Below are positions 1-9,549 of a stretch of 33,260 nucleotides of DNA, in pieces. Source of the DNA: Byssothecium circinans (Eukaryota > Ascomycota > Dothideomycetes > Pleosporales > Massarinaceae); NCBI GenBank assembly GCA_010015675.1, contig ML976998.1, positions 514,242-547,501 of the forward strand, read 5' to 3'. The position numbers and the translations under genes were made by a program. Position 1 is the first letter of the stretch. The number at the start of each line of letters is the position of its first letter. The notes beneath the pieces were generated by a model. The model did not search any database, was not told the DNA's origin, and saw only the letters and a program-made list of their open reading frames with translations.

Positions 1-247
1 GCGCGTGGGAGGGAGGGCAGGCGCGAGCGTCCTCTTCGAGGATCCAATCCACAAGGAAATCCTCTTGTAGGGGGGTCAATTTCTGCATCCATTGATGGCT
101 GGTTCGCGCGTTGGTTGCACCGTGTAATCGATCCTGCAACGTTGTTCGAGGGATCCCGTAGGCCTTTGCAGCTGCTCTCTGGCTTTTGTAAATGCCAGCA
201 TTAAGATCGTTAATAGCTGATTGAATTGCGATTTCGCGGTTATCCAT
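1..247 (-). CDS. Pogo/Fot1-like DDE transposase, N-terminal part, cut by window edge
   Basis: Reading the minus strand from the ATG at 247 gives 82 codons without a stop, running off the left edge. The protein starts MDNREIAIQSAINDLNAG and continues with a helix-turn-helix of the Pipsqueak/CENP-B type: SQRAAAKAYGIPRTTLQDRL at about residues 22-41, then a Gln/Leu-rich second helix region with WMQKLTPLQEDFLVDWI. This is the usual N-terminal DNA-binding part of fungal Tc1/mariner-pogo (Fot1, Pot2 type) transposases. The catalytic DDE part would lie outside the window. No frameshift or stop is visible in the part seen, so it is not obviously inactivated. I could not identify the terminal inverted repeat, which should lie to the right, between about 250 and 570. 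Family assignment is firm; the exact element is not. Confidence 0.85.
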   Translation of the reverse strand, partial: MDNREIAIQSAINDLNAGIYKSQRAAAKAYGIPRTTLQDRLHGATNARTSHQWMQKLTPLQEDFLVDWILEEDARACPPSHA

Positions 248-1020
248 TTTGATGCGTTGCGTGGAGAGAAAACGCGTGATTTTCTGAGGGGTGGCCGATT
301 TGGCGATGTGGCCGGAAACCCCTGGCGGCCGGAATCTATATAGGCTAGCTTATGTCATGGAGAGATTTGGGGGAGAAGCGGGCGCCAGAAGTTTGCAAGC
401 TTAGCTATCCCACAGCCATACCGTTGGGCCTCAACATCCAACTTCACTCCAATCCGCGGCTTCTGTTAGTCCATGTGGCAGTGTCCCTACGTACTGTTTC
501 TTCGTGAGCTCGGCCTTGGAGGTCCCACCAGCAGTTGAATATCCTTGAATATGCTACCTCTCGCTTTGCTCCGGCTGAGTATAAAAGCTCGTGAATCCCA
601 TGACTGAGGCTCATCAGGTGTCAGGCCCGTGATCCGTGATCCGCATCCGTCCTGGCCGTGCCTTGACACATGTCAGTAGTGGATACATCACTGCTGTCCG
701 CAGACACGCACCTCCATCTACAACATCGCCAGCATTCCTCCGCGCCTCCAGCTTCCCGCTGACATCACGCCCACCCCGTCCATCGCCGCCAGCCTCTTGC
801 GCGCAAAACCGCACAGCACCTCTCTACCAAGTAGAAGGTCTCCTCCTTCCTCCGCTTGCGCGCGCCGCCTTTTCGCCAGGAGCTACGTCTGCCTACCCCA
901 TCGCAGCGCATATCAGCCCCGATCGCACAGCTCCTCTCGCAACCATACTTGGGCGTCTCTCCAACAGTCGGCAATATCCCACAGAACATAGAACGGCGTG
1001 GGCCTTCGGGCTAGGGGAGG
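248..1020. other. Spacer between transposase and lipin gene
   Basis: No convincing gene is present. The left part (about 250-470) should hold the 5' end and terminal repeat of the transposon, but no matching inverted repeat partner is inside the window. The part from about 700 to 1000 is C- and T-rich, as is common for 5' leaders in filamentous fungi. It is open in several frames by composition alone, with no family resemblance. Confidence 0.6.
580..587 (+). promoter_or_regulatory. Candidate TATA box of the lipin gene
   Basis: The octamer TATAAAAG sits 434 bp upstream of the lipin start codon at 1021. If used, transcription would start near 610-625 and give a leader of about 400 nt, part of it pyrimidine-rich. 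The match to the consensus is seen directly; its use is inferred. Confidence 0.45.
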
Positions 1021-3507
1021 ATGAACTACGTACGCTCCATCACGGGCTCCGTGTCCAAAGGCTGGAACTCGATCAACCCAGCAACCCTGAGCGGCGCAAT
1101 CGACGTGATAGTAGTCGAGCAGGAAGATGGCTCTCTCGCATGTTCGCCCTTCCACGTCCGCTTCGGAAAATACCAGATATTACGACCCTCAGACAAGAAA
1201 GTGCAGTTCACCGTCAACGATGAAAAGCAGGACTATGCCATGAAGCTCGGCGAGGGCGGCGAGGCCTTCTTCGTCTTCCAAACCTCCTCGGATATCCCTG
1301 AAGAAATGCAGACCTCGCCACTCGCTTCACCAGCATCGAGTCCAGAACAGAAGCCTCTAGAGCGCGCAAATACAACATTAGGGGAGCCTGATCTACTTGA
1401 GCTAGATGGAACCAGCGGACGAAGAGCCACATTGACAGCAGGAGGAAGGCGGCCGGACCTCCTTACCGAACGACCAAAGTCGGGAGATTGGTCAGGAGTG
1501 CCCGTTGCGCGCGCCCAAAGCGAGGAAGTGTTACCCACCGCGAAATCTCACTTTACGCAAGAATTTGAGGGCAAAGAGCATGCGCCCATACGAATCAGCA
1601 GAGACGAAGCGACTGCATGGAATCTTCCAAAACGTGCCACCAGCCCACCTCCTCTCTTGCCTGAGGACGCCATGGCTCGTGCCATCGCCCTCTCGAAAAA
1701 GCTCTTTACCTCAAACATACCGAACAAGGTTACGGAAAGCGGCGACCTAATGTTGGATATGACCGGATACAAGAGCAGTGACGAGGACGCTCTACGGGCA
1801 GAGGTTATTGCGAGAAAGGTACTATCAGACGAAGTAGAAGGCAACTATGACATTGGTGCTCTCATTGGTGCAGACGAGAACGGAAACCTCTGGATCTACA
1901 GCAGCGAAGAGGCGAAACTGGCCGCTCTGCATAAGTCTGGTGTCTCGGTACTGAATGAAGAGGCAATGCGATCAGCAGATGCCGTATCAGACCCCGGATA
2001 CCACAGCGACGACGCCCAAAGCGATACTACCGAACAATTTCCTCACCACATGCGAAGAGACTCAGATAGCGCTGTTGGTCTCACAACTCCACCATACTCC
2101 CCCGACCCTGTAAGTGGTGAGACGAAGAGCTACGCCAAAACTCTACGACTTACGAGCGAACAACTAAAAGCACTTCACTTGAAGCCTGGCGCGAACACTA
2201 TGAGCTTCACTGTCAATCGTTCAACATGTACCGCCAATATGTTCTACTGGCAACACGATGTTCCGATTGTAATATCGGATATTGATGGTACCATCACCAA
2301 GTCAGATGCGCTTGGCCATGTGCTCAACATGATCGGGCGTGACTGGACACATCAGGGAGTTGCAAAGCTATACACTGATATTGTGAGCAACGGCTATAAC
2401 ATCTTTTACCTAACGTCTCGGTACGTACAATCTTCAATCCAAGAATACATTTCAACCACTAAACAAGGTCCCTGAATCATCTTTGCTGACTCCTGCACAG
2501 TTCAGTGGGACAAGCCGATACCACACGAGCCTACCTAAACGGCGTGGTACAAGACAACTACCGCCTCCCCAAAGGACCCGTCATCATGAGTCCCGACCGA
2601 ACCATTGCAGCCCTACGCCGCGAAATCTACCTCCGGAAACCTGAAGTGTTCAAGATGGCCTGCTTACGGGATATCATGAACCTGTTCGGAAAATCTCCTG
2701 GTGCGTAAACTATCCCGTCCTCAAGATGAATACCACTGACTTTCTTCTAGACCAAACACCATTCTATGCCGGTTTTGGAAACCGTTTCACTGACGCTCTG
2801 AGCTACCGCTCTGTGAAGATACCGTCAACGCGCATCTTCACCATCAACTCGAATGCCGAAGTCAGCCTGGATGTCTTGTCGCTGAATAGCTACAAGACTG
2901 GTTACGCGAGTATGCGAGAGATCGTCGACCACTTTTTTCCGCCTGTAGGATTATTAGGTACGTTCAATCCCCAATCCCTCAAATCACGCCCTAGCATTTT
3001 AGTCTACGGCATATTCTAATGTACGTTTTCCCAGTACCACCTGGAGGCGAAGACTTCACAGACTTCAACTTCTGGCGCGAACGGCCGCTTGACATTGAAG
3101 ACTTCACCGACAGCGAAGATTCCTCCTCTGACGACGGGGCCACGGAAGCAGCCAGCGTGAGGAGCGAAGACGAAGGCTCGGAAGTCGGTGAGGATCTAGA
3201 GGCGAGTTATATGACGCAGGAATCAGTGGACGAACCGGGCGTGTTGGAAGATTCGATTATTGAAAGCATAGAGGGGGTACCACGGGATGAGGACGAGGAA
3301 GACGATGACGAAGAAGAAGAAGAGGATGACGACGAAGAAGATGAAGATGAAGAGGAGGGCGAAGAGGATAGTGAAGACGATGATGATAGTGATGGGGGCG
3401 TACAAGTCCATCCCTCGACGAGAGATCTCGACGGCTTGGTGGGGAAGTTGGAAGAATTGAAGGCGAGGCAGAAGAGTCCTACACCACAGCCCGGTGCTAG
3501 GAGATGA
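1021..3507 (+). CDS. PAH1: Lipin-type Mg2+-dependent phosphatidate phosphatase (Pah1/Smp2/Ned1)
   Basis: Dephosphorylates phosphatidate to diacylglycerol, the branch point between storage lipid and membrane phospholipid synthesis; in yeasts it also governs nuclear membrane shape. Exons by splice reading are 1021-2420, 2501-2700, 2751-2957 and 3035-3507, giving 759 aa; introns of 80, 50 and 77 bp restore one frame. Residues 1-100 are the N-lipin domain (MNYVRSITGSVSKGWNSINP). A Ser/Thr/Pro-rich middle region follows, a plausible phosphoregulated region. The HAD phosphatase (LNS2) domain starts near residue 400 with the catalytic DxDxT motif D420-I-D422-G-T, followed by NIFYLTSRSVGQADTTR across intron 1. 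The last exon ends in a highly acidic Asp/Glu tail (about residues 620-735), as in yeast Pah1, which uses its acidic C-terminus for membrane phosphatase docking. The start has no competing upstream in-frame ATG next to the domain. Assignment is very secure. Confidence 0.97.
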
Positions 3508-6500
3508 GATGATGAGACGATTAGATGGTAATACCCAGGGATTAAGGGATGTCGATATCGATTAATGGAAGTCGTTTCAAGACTTTGGCCATATCAATCG
3601 AGACCTCTCACATCTAATCGTCAGATACTACTACGATGAGTACCCTCGCACTTGTTGCTTGATTGGGTACCATGGTAACATTGCGTAAGCTTGCGTTGGC
3701 CGCGCTTTCGAGTATGAATGCTTTCGTGTCCGAAGGGCCGGCGTCGTTGTACGGAAGCTTATTAAGGTATATCATAATTGTGTCGTGCGAGAAGGCGTCG
3801 GAAAGACATGGACTTCGATGTTCCGAACTGCCGAGACGCGCCGTTTTGGCGGCGTACGGCGAGGGTGATGTGGCAGGGCACCTGAAAGACGCGAACCTCG
3901 GCCTCGTCGTTCCGGAGGCTTACGGTTTACACCGGTATACTGCGGAGGCGGGCGAGATTTTCCGTGCGTTGGGATCACTGCGTCCACGTGGCGCACGTCC
4001 ACATGGCACTGCCATTGGCATTGTTCCCGAGAATAATCAGCCCGTGCGTAGTATGTGGCGTACTGGCGCCCTGCAGCGTGTGTTGTGAGTTGAGTCTGGT
4101 ATCGTTTTACGCCCAAGGCGGTCTGGATGGGGTAATCTCTGATTCCGCATTCGCTATCGAGACTGAGATAGCATTCGCCTGCGCCCGCATCTTGAGGTGA
4201 TAAAATAGGACAGGCATGAGAATCCTTGGATCTGGCAATTTTCCGGAAGGTCCGACGCCGAGGGCTGCAGTGAGGCGTGGAACGGGCGGGCCCTGTGTTA
4301 TATACAACTTGTTCAGCATAAATAAGGACAAACTTTAATCTATGTTGAAAATGGTGTTTGTACTAAGGTCACCTTAGGCTATACACCTCAATTAGGGGAA
4401 ACTGAAGGTTTTCATGGCGTACCTAGGTTCCTAGTTGCTCAAAGAGTTTCCATCATGATATCATGGTCTTTCCCAGATACAGTTAAACTTCTTCCGGGAT
4501 ACACTATATTCAACGAAAAATCTAGCGAGTCCAAGTGTTTAGTAAAGGTCCGCTTCTTCCAAGCATTTTTCTCCAGGGATTCTATACCATGGTAGCGACA
4601 TAATTGACGGCGGACGCTATTCCCGGATGGTGACTAACGAGTTACACTAAGAACTACTTCAGGCAAGGGTCCTCGTCTCTACTTCAACGTCACATTGGCA
4701 TATCAAGTTTTCATCCTCAGCCTACGGCAGCATCACTTGAGATGTCAATAGAACACTTCATCATCCGAAGCGGTCGAATATTTGCAACTGTACACGGTAA
4801 GACTGCGTCCTCGTATTGGTCGCATTACTAATGAGGCTAGCGCGATGCGGCGTAGGTCCTCCTACGCGCTGGGAGCGGTCAGCCTCTTGGATACTGTGGG
4901 AACAGTATGCTAATACGGACTCCTGGATGCGGAGAGTTTCCATATCGCTTGATGGGCTTCGCATGCTTGGCTTCCGCGCCCTCATGACACGTCTTCCCCC
5001 CTGCTCATGCTTCGCTGCTAAAACACTTTGCCACAACAGAAAAGGAGGAGGATCAATCCAAAATTCAGCGATTACATCTGTGCGATTGTAATGCAATGAT
5101 CAGGACGGGCTCCCAGATACTTGGTGTCTTCAACGCATCGCATGGAGCGGCATATAGGATCCGCCTTGGCATCATCCTGTCAAGGAAAAGAATAGGATGG
5201 AAACGGCGTTGCATACCACGTACCGTTTTGTTTGCCTGCGCCCCGCGTCTACGCCGGTTCCATAAGCTTTTGTGGAATCTTACAACCGCAACAAGCCTCC
5301 AGGACTCCCAATGCTTCAACAAGTTGGCCAACACGCCCGTCGGTCCCCCTCTGGTCAGCTAGAAAGCCCCTGCATGTTTCGAGATATGCAATGACCAGGA
5401 GTTCAGACCTGGAAGCACTCTCTGCAGGAGCTAATTTACGCCCCCAATATTCGGTGGCAAGGGATTTGCAGCGCCACCGCTTCCGGATGGTAAAACGGAT
5501 CCAAGGGCATTATTGCTTGGGAGACAGGGGCCAAAATTCCAGAATGCACCTTGCCTGCTTTGCCGGCGGTTAAGACATGCATCTCGAGAGCCAGGTCCGC
5601 ACAAAACACATGCAGTGCAGCATCTTGTGCTGCGGTAAGTCTAGTCAGAAAAGACACGCTCTACTGCGGCTAGTACACGGTCGCACACACATACCGCAGT
5701 ACGGGAACTGGTAATGCTACGGCCAACAACATTCGTCCTGGTCTCCCCGATCCGGCGGTCTACATGCATCGTGCCGCTACTGCTCACCCTCACTAAACCA
5801 CCCGCACGCTGGGATGCTGGCCAAGAATGCTTCTAGAAGAAAGGACAAAGCTCAGTGCGCCATGACAAATGTACCGGTCAGCCGACCCCGTTATCTAGGC
5901 TAGCGGTGGACACGGCTCGCTCCATATCCTAGTCCTCACCAGGCCTTCTGCATTTCTTGGCGCCCGCACTGTCCGCGCAGTGTGTGCAATTTGCCCACCG
6001 ATTGCTTTCCTCTATTTGGGGAGGAGGAAGACGGGAAGGAGCCCATATTTTGCGCCCGCACGATGCCCATTGCGTGCAACACTGGTAATCCTGCCTTGCT
6101 CGACCCAGAATCCCATTGGCTCTATTCATCGTCGAGTGATATTTGACGATATTCAGCAGAACGTTCCAAGGATCGAATGTCGCGTAAAATCGCTACCGCC
6201 TTGGCCACGCTGATCTGGATGGAACGCCAATTGCTATACAGAATTTGCCAGGTTGGAGACCCAAAGCCACTTCCAAACGCAGTTTAGCAAAACAGAAATA
6301 AGCACCCTGACGGGAAAATTGGCAAAGAGTTATAACAATTCTGCAGCCAGCGGGGCTACACCTGGGACAAACGCTCACAGCGTGCCTTGAGAGAGATGTT
6401 TTAGTGTCGTCCTTTTACTCCCTGGAACCGTATCAGCTTTCTTTACTCGCTTTCGTACTGCATCAATGACTTCAAGTCATTCTGTCATTCCCACGGCCAT

Positions 6501-7683
6501 CAGCGGCGCCCGGCCCGCCCCAAAACAACAGGGACAGATTGGGAAACTGAGGAAATGAGGGTACCCATCGATGGCGCGTAAGATCTGGGCGAACCCCTCC
6601 CCCCTCCCCCCCCCCTCGGCTTAAATTACGTCAAAGTAGGGCTTTTCTTCAAATGCTGAGACATGGTTTTTCGATCCCGTGCACTCCATGTGGTGAGGGC
6701 TTTCCAGTTCCGATTGCTATATCACAACGAAATCGAACTGGCACACTGACGTGTAATATGAAGATCTACTCCGAGTTTCATTTCGCGCCTTGCGTCTTCC
6801 TTCATCGGGAGCTTGAAGCACCCATTACACCCGCCGGTGTGTGTTTCAATATAACGACGGAATGGTGTCGGTGCCCTTAGAAACAAGTCATCTGGATCCA
6901 AGCCTTGACCACCCGATGCGAAAACAGCTAAAAGCTTACCCGTAACGAAATCCCCGCTACCTAATTCAGCGATAAGGTTTGACTTCGTAAGCAAGGATGG
7001 ACATGTAGTGGGGCAATTTAGGCCGTAGGTGTATTCGCGCAGTGTTGTGAGATCAACTTTCCGACAGAGGCCGGCCACCACCACCCTGGTTTTAAGGATT
7101 TGACCCCGGGCCCGGCGCGGCTCATTCCCCGAGGGTAATTCCCTGCCCTGCGTGGCTGTCAGTGGCGCATCATGATTCTACTGCCGCGACTCACTCCTCC
7201 GCACCGTTATTCCACACTATCAGCAAGTCTTTCTTTTCCTTCAAAAGCTTGGCTCCGCTACTGTTTTCAATTTTTCGACTACGACCTTCGCTCGCCAATC
7301 ATTTAAAGCATCCACGTTCCACTCCTTCTCGTCGCCTTCCTTTCAGCTTTCTATGTCACACTCGTTGAATCTTGTGAGACTTACAACCGTTTCCGCTGTC
7401 CTGGGCTCCCACGCATAGCCTTCACTCTTTGATCCCGTACTACTTTATTATTATTAGCGCTCTCAGCCATAGGTGCCCTTCGTCTACCGCTGACCGGTCG
7501 CTCTACCTCCCGTTCCCTCGTCGCTTTCTCAAGCAATACTTTTGAAACGACGCAACATTGCGAAGATAATCACGGTACCTACAGTACAACCGGTGTCCGC
7601 AACATTCCTAGGGGATCCCCTCGTCAACATTCATTTGCTTTGACACCTATCATAAGCAGTTGTGCCCAAGCCAGGTCATCGTC
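3508..7683. other. 4.2 kb stretch without a recognisable gene
   Basis: After the lipin stop there is a short 3' UTR-like segment. The sequence then has only short, overlapping ORFs on both strands with no family resemblance. The longest plus-strand ATG frame is 3672-4088 (138 codons, ATG at 3672) and is not recognised. Base composition is mixed and not strongly AT-rich, so heavy repeat-induced point mutation is not evident by eye. From about 7160 to 7680 the sequence becomes pyrimidine-rich, consistent with promoter and leader of the following gene. Decayed repeats, regulatory DNA or a non-coding transcript are all possible; nothing decides between them. Confidence 0.55.
6594..6617. repeat. 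Poly-C low-complexity tract
   Basis: A nearly uninterrupted run of C with three T interruptions, including a run of ten C. It lies inside the gene-poor stretch upstream of the retropepsin-like gene and has no evident role. Confidence 0.8.
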
Positions 7684-8656
7684 ATGAACTCTTGTAAGTT
7701 GAAACGTGTAGGCGACAATACAGCCGACAAGACAACTAACAAAGATATAGCCTCCCAGCCCATGCCGCTTGGAAATACGAAGTCTAGCCCAACTGGTACG
7801 CCTCCCCTATGGGCTTCCTCCACTCAAACTGTTCGATCCTTCGATGCGAAGAGCCAAACCTCGTCCACCGCATCGTCTGGGCCAAAGTCAACACATTCAT
7901 CGCGGAATATCATCTCAATTATTACAATGACTTTGTCGTACGTGCCAATATGGCCAAGGATAAAGACTTTCCTGCGGAAGATGCTCCACTCAGACCATGA
8001 CTCACCACCACCTACGCCGTGGCACGAACAATGGCAGAGGGATATCGAGGTAGAGGTACAAATACCCGGGCATCCACGCCGTGTGGGCGTCGCCATGATC
8101 GACACGCAATGCCCCATCGATGCCATGAGCTGTGAATTTGCCTCCCTTCTCGGCATCTCCGTCGACTCGGATCCTCCCACAAAGAAGCCCATCATGAGGA
8201 CCGTGCTAAAAGAGACAGTCCATACGCTCGGAAAAGTCCAAGTGCGCTGGCACCTCAAAGAAAACAACGTTCCATTCGATCATCAACTCCACGTGGACCC
8301 TCACTATCAGCCCGGTGTCCTAAACATTATTGACGGCACTGCCGGCTTTGATGTCATCATTGGCCAGAAGACTATTGCCGAACTCGGGCTCCTGGATCGT
8401 AGTAAGAAGCTCATCGGACCTTATTTCCGCGGGGCTCCTCCTAAAATTGATGGTATGGTATATCCCATCTCATGCCTCTCGCATTGCTTTGCTGACTTGG
8501 CTTCCAGAGAGCAAGGTGCCTGAACAGCAGGAAGCTGCGGATAAGAGACGGCAACTCGAGTTAGAGGCGATGAAGCGGGATCAGGAGAAAAAGGTAAGCT
8601 TACAGCACAGATTCTTGAAAGTCAAGCTTTACTAATGTATGTAGGACCAGAAGTGA
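7684..8656 (+). CDS. Retropepsin-fold (peptidase A2-like) protein with altered active-site triplet
   Basis: Model: exons 7684-7693, 7751-8452, 8508-8593 and 8645-8656, 269 aa. Intron 1 has a perfect GTAAGT donor, ACTAAC branch point and TAG acceptor; introns of 55 and 51 bp further down restore the frame to a Lys/Glu-rich end (EQQEAADKRRQLELEAMKR) and a stop. The N-terminal 70 residues are Ser/Thr-rich. The core resembles retroviral-type aspartic proteases: VGVAMIDTQCPIDAMS (residues 116-131) at the position of the catalytic DTG/DSG flap strand, and GFDVIIGQKTIAELGLL (202-218) at the second hydrophobic-hydrophobic-Gly motif. The triplet is D121-T-Q123 instead of DTG, so proteolysis is doubtful. 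The remainder does not look like a Gag-Pol polyprotein and no reverse transcriptase follows, so it is probably a host gene of domesticated type. A second open frame at 7788-8000 overlaps exon 2; a GTACGT donor at 7938 and CAG at 8037 could join it to the core, so the N-terminal part is less sure. Confidence 0.68.
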
Positions 8657-9549
8657 AGCAACTTCAAACACATCACAACTTCGAGCCCTAGCTTCCGCTG
8701 TTCACTGTCCGCCTATCCAACTCTCTCAGACATCCTCACGTTTTGGTTGACCTCAAGTTATATGCTGAGCCCATCGACGTCGATAACACACCCTACGGTT
8801 TTCCGACCTGTCCGGGACCCTGATGTACTAGTACGATGGTGATCCAATTCCACGACCTATTACCAAAACAAAAAGCCACTGCTGGCCTGGCACTTCTGCA
8901 CGATGAAGGATTTCTTTTGTCGGGAAAAAAGGTTATTTAATGGTATACATTGACGTGAAGAGCGTTTCCATGGCCTGGCGTTTCTCTTCCTTCTTCGCCA
9001 TGCATGGCTGGATGGTTAGACTTTGTGTCTTTCTTTTCACCAGCATCGAGTTCTTCGCCTAGGCTTTGGTGTGTTATATTAGGCTTGTTAGACTCGTGGG
9101 ATAGTTTTATATTCATGTACGATAGAGGTCATTTTGTTATAGTTATACCTTGTATTAGTAATACTTTAGATGCAGAGGGAAATTAGAATAGCGTTACACC
9201 CTGCCAACATGCGGCGACGGCGAGCAGAAGGTGGATCAATAAATAATGCTGTCTTTTAATTTCAAGAGGAGAAAGAATCCGTTCGTTCAGGTATAAAGTT
9301 ACACGAGTCCCACCTCCAGAATAACCATCATTACACAAAAAAAATCCCACAAGTGCGACGTCCCGCTCCGCTCCGCTCCGCCCCGCTCCGCCCCGCGCCG
9401 AAATATTTCCTCATTAGACAAACAAACAAAAGAAAAAAAAGTAAAAGTGGTGGTGTTGATTGCTCATCCCGAGTTTATCCATCCCAATTCGTCTTTCTCG
9501 CTCAATCCACTGAAAAAATTCAACCCAACGCGCTCCGCCTCGGACATTT
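8657..9549. other. Convergent 3' spacer
   Basis: Lies between the stop codons of the plus-strand retropepsin-like gene and the minus-strand Thg1 gene, and probably holds both 3' UTRs. It is AT-rich with poly-A/T runs around 8930 and 9420-9445, and contains the CCGCT/CCGCC repeat at 9362-9400. No gene is seen. Confidence 0.6.
9362..9400. repeat. Degenerate pentanucleotide repeat (CCGCT/CCGCC)
   Basis: About eight tandem units of five bases, alternating CCGCT and CCGCC, directly downstream of the Thg1 stop codon in its 3' flank. The tract is strand-asymmetric (almost no A, few G outside the unit). It looks like a microsatellite; no function is implied. Confidence 0.85.

Noticed and set aside
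636..1223. 195-codon plus-strand ORF upstream of and overlapping the lipin start
   Set aside because: Starts in pyrimidine-rich leader sequence, overlaps the secure lipin N-terminal domain in another frame, and has biased Arg/Ser/Pro composition without any domain.
3672..4088. 138-codon plus-strand ATG frame (GYPASLYGSLL-type Ala/Leu/Arg-rich protein)
   Set aside because: No recognisable motif, overlapping open frames on the opposite strand, and no clear splice extension; kept only as part of the unassigned stretch.
6722..7084. Minus-strand frame with a fairly protein-like sequence (GLNCPTTCPSLLTKSNLIAE)
   Set aside because: Begins with GTG repeats and not ATG, has no family match I can recognise and no supporting splice sites; a decayed gene remains possible.
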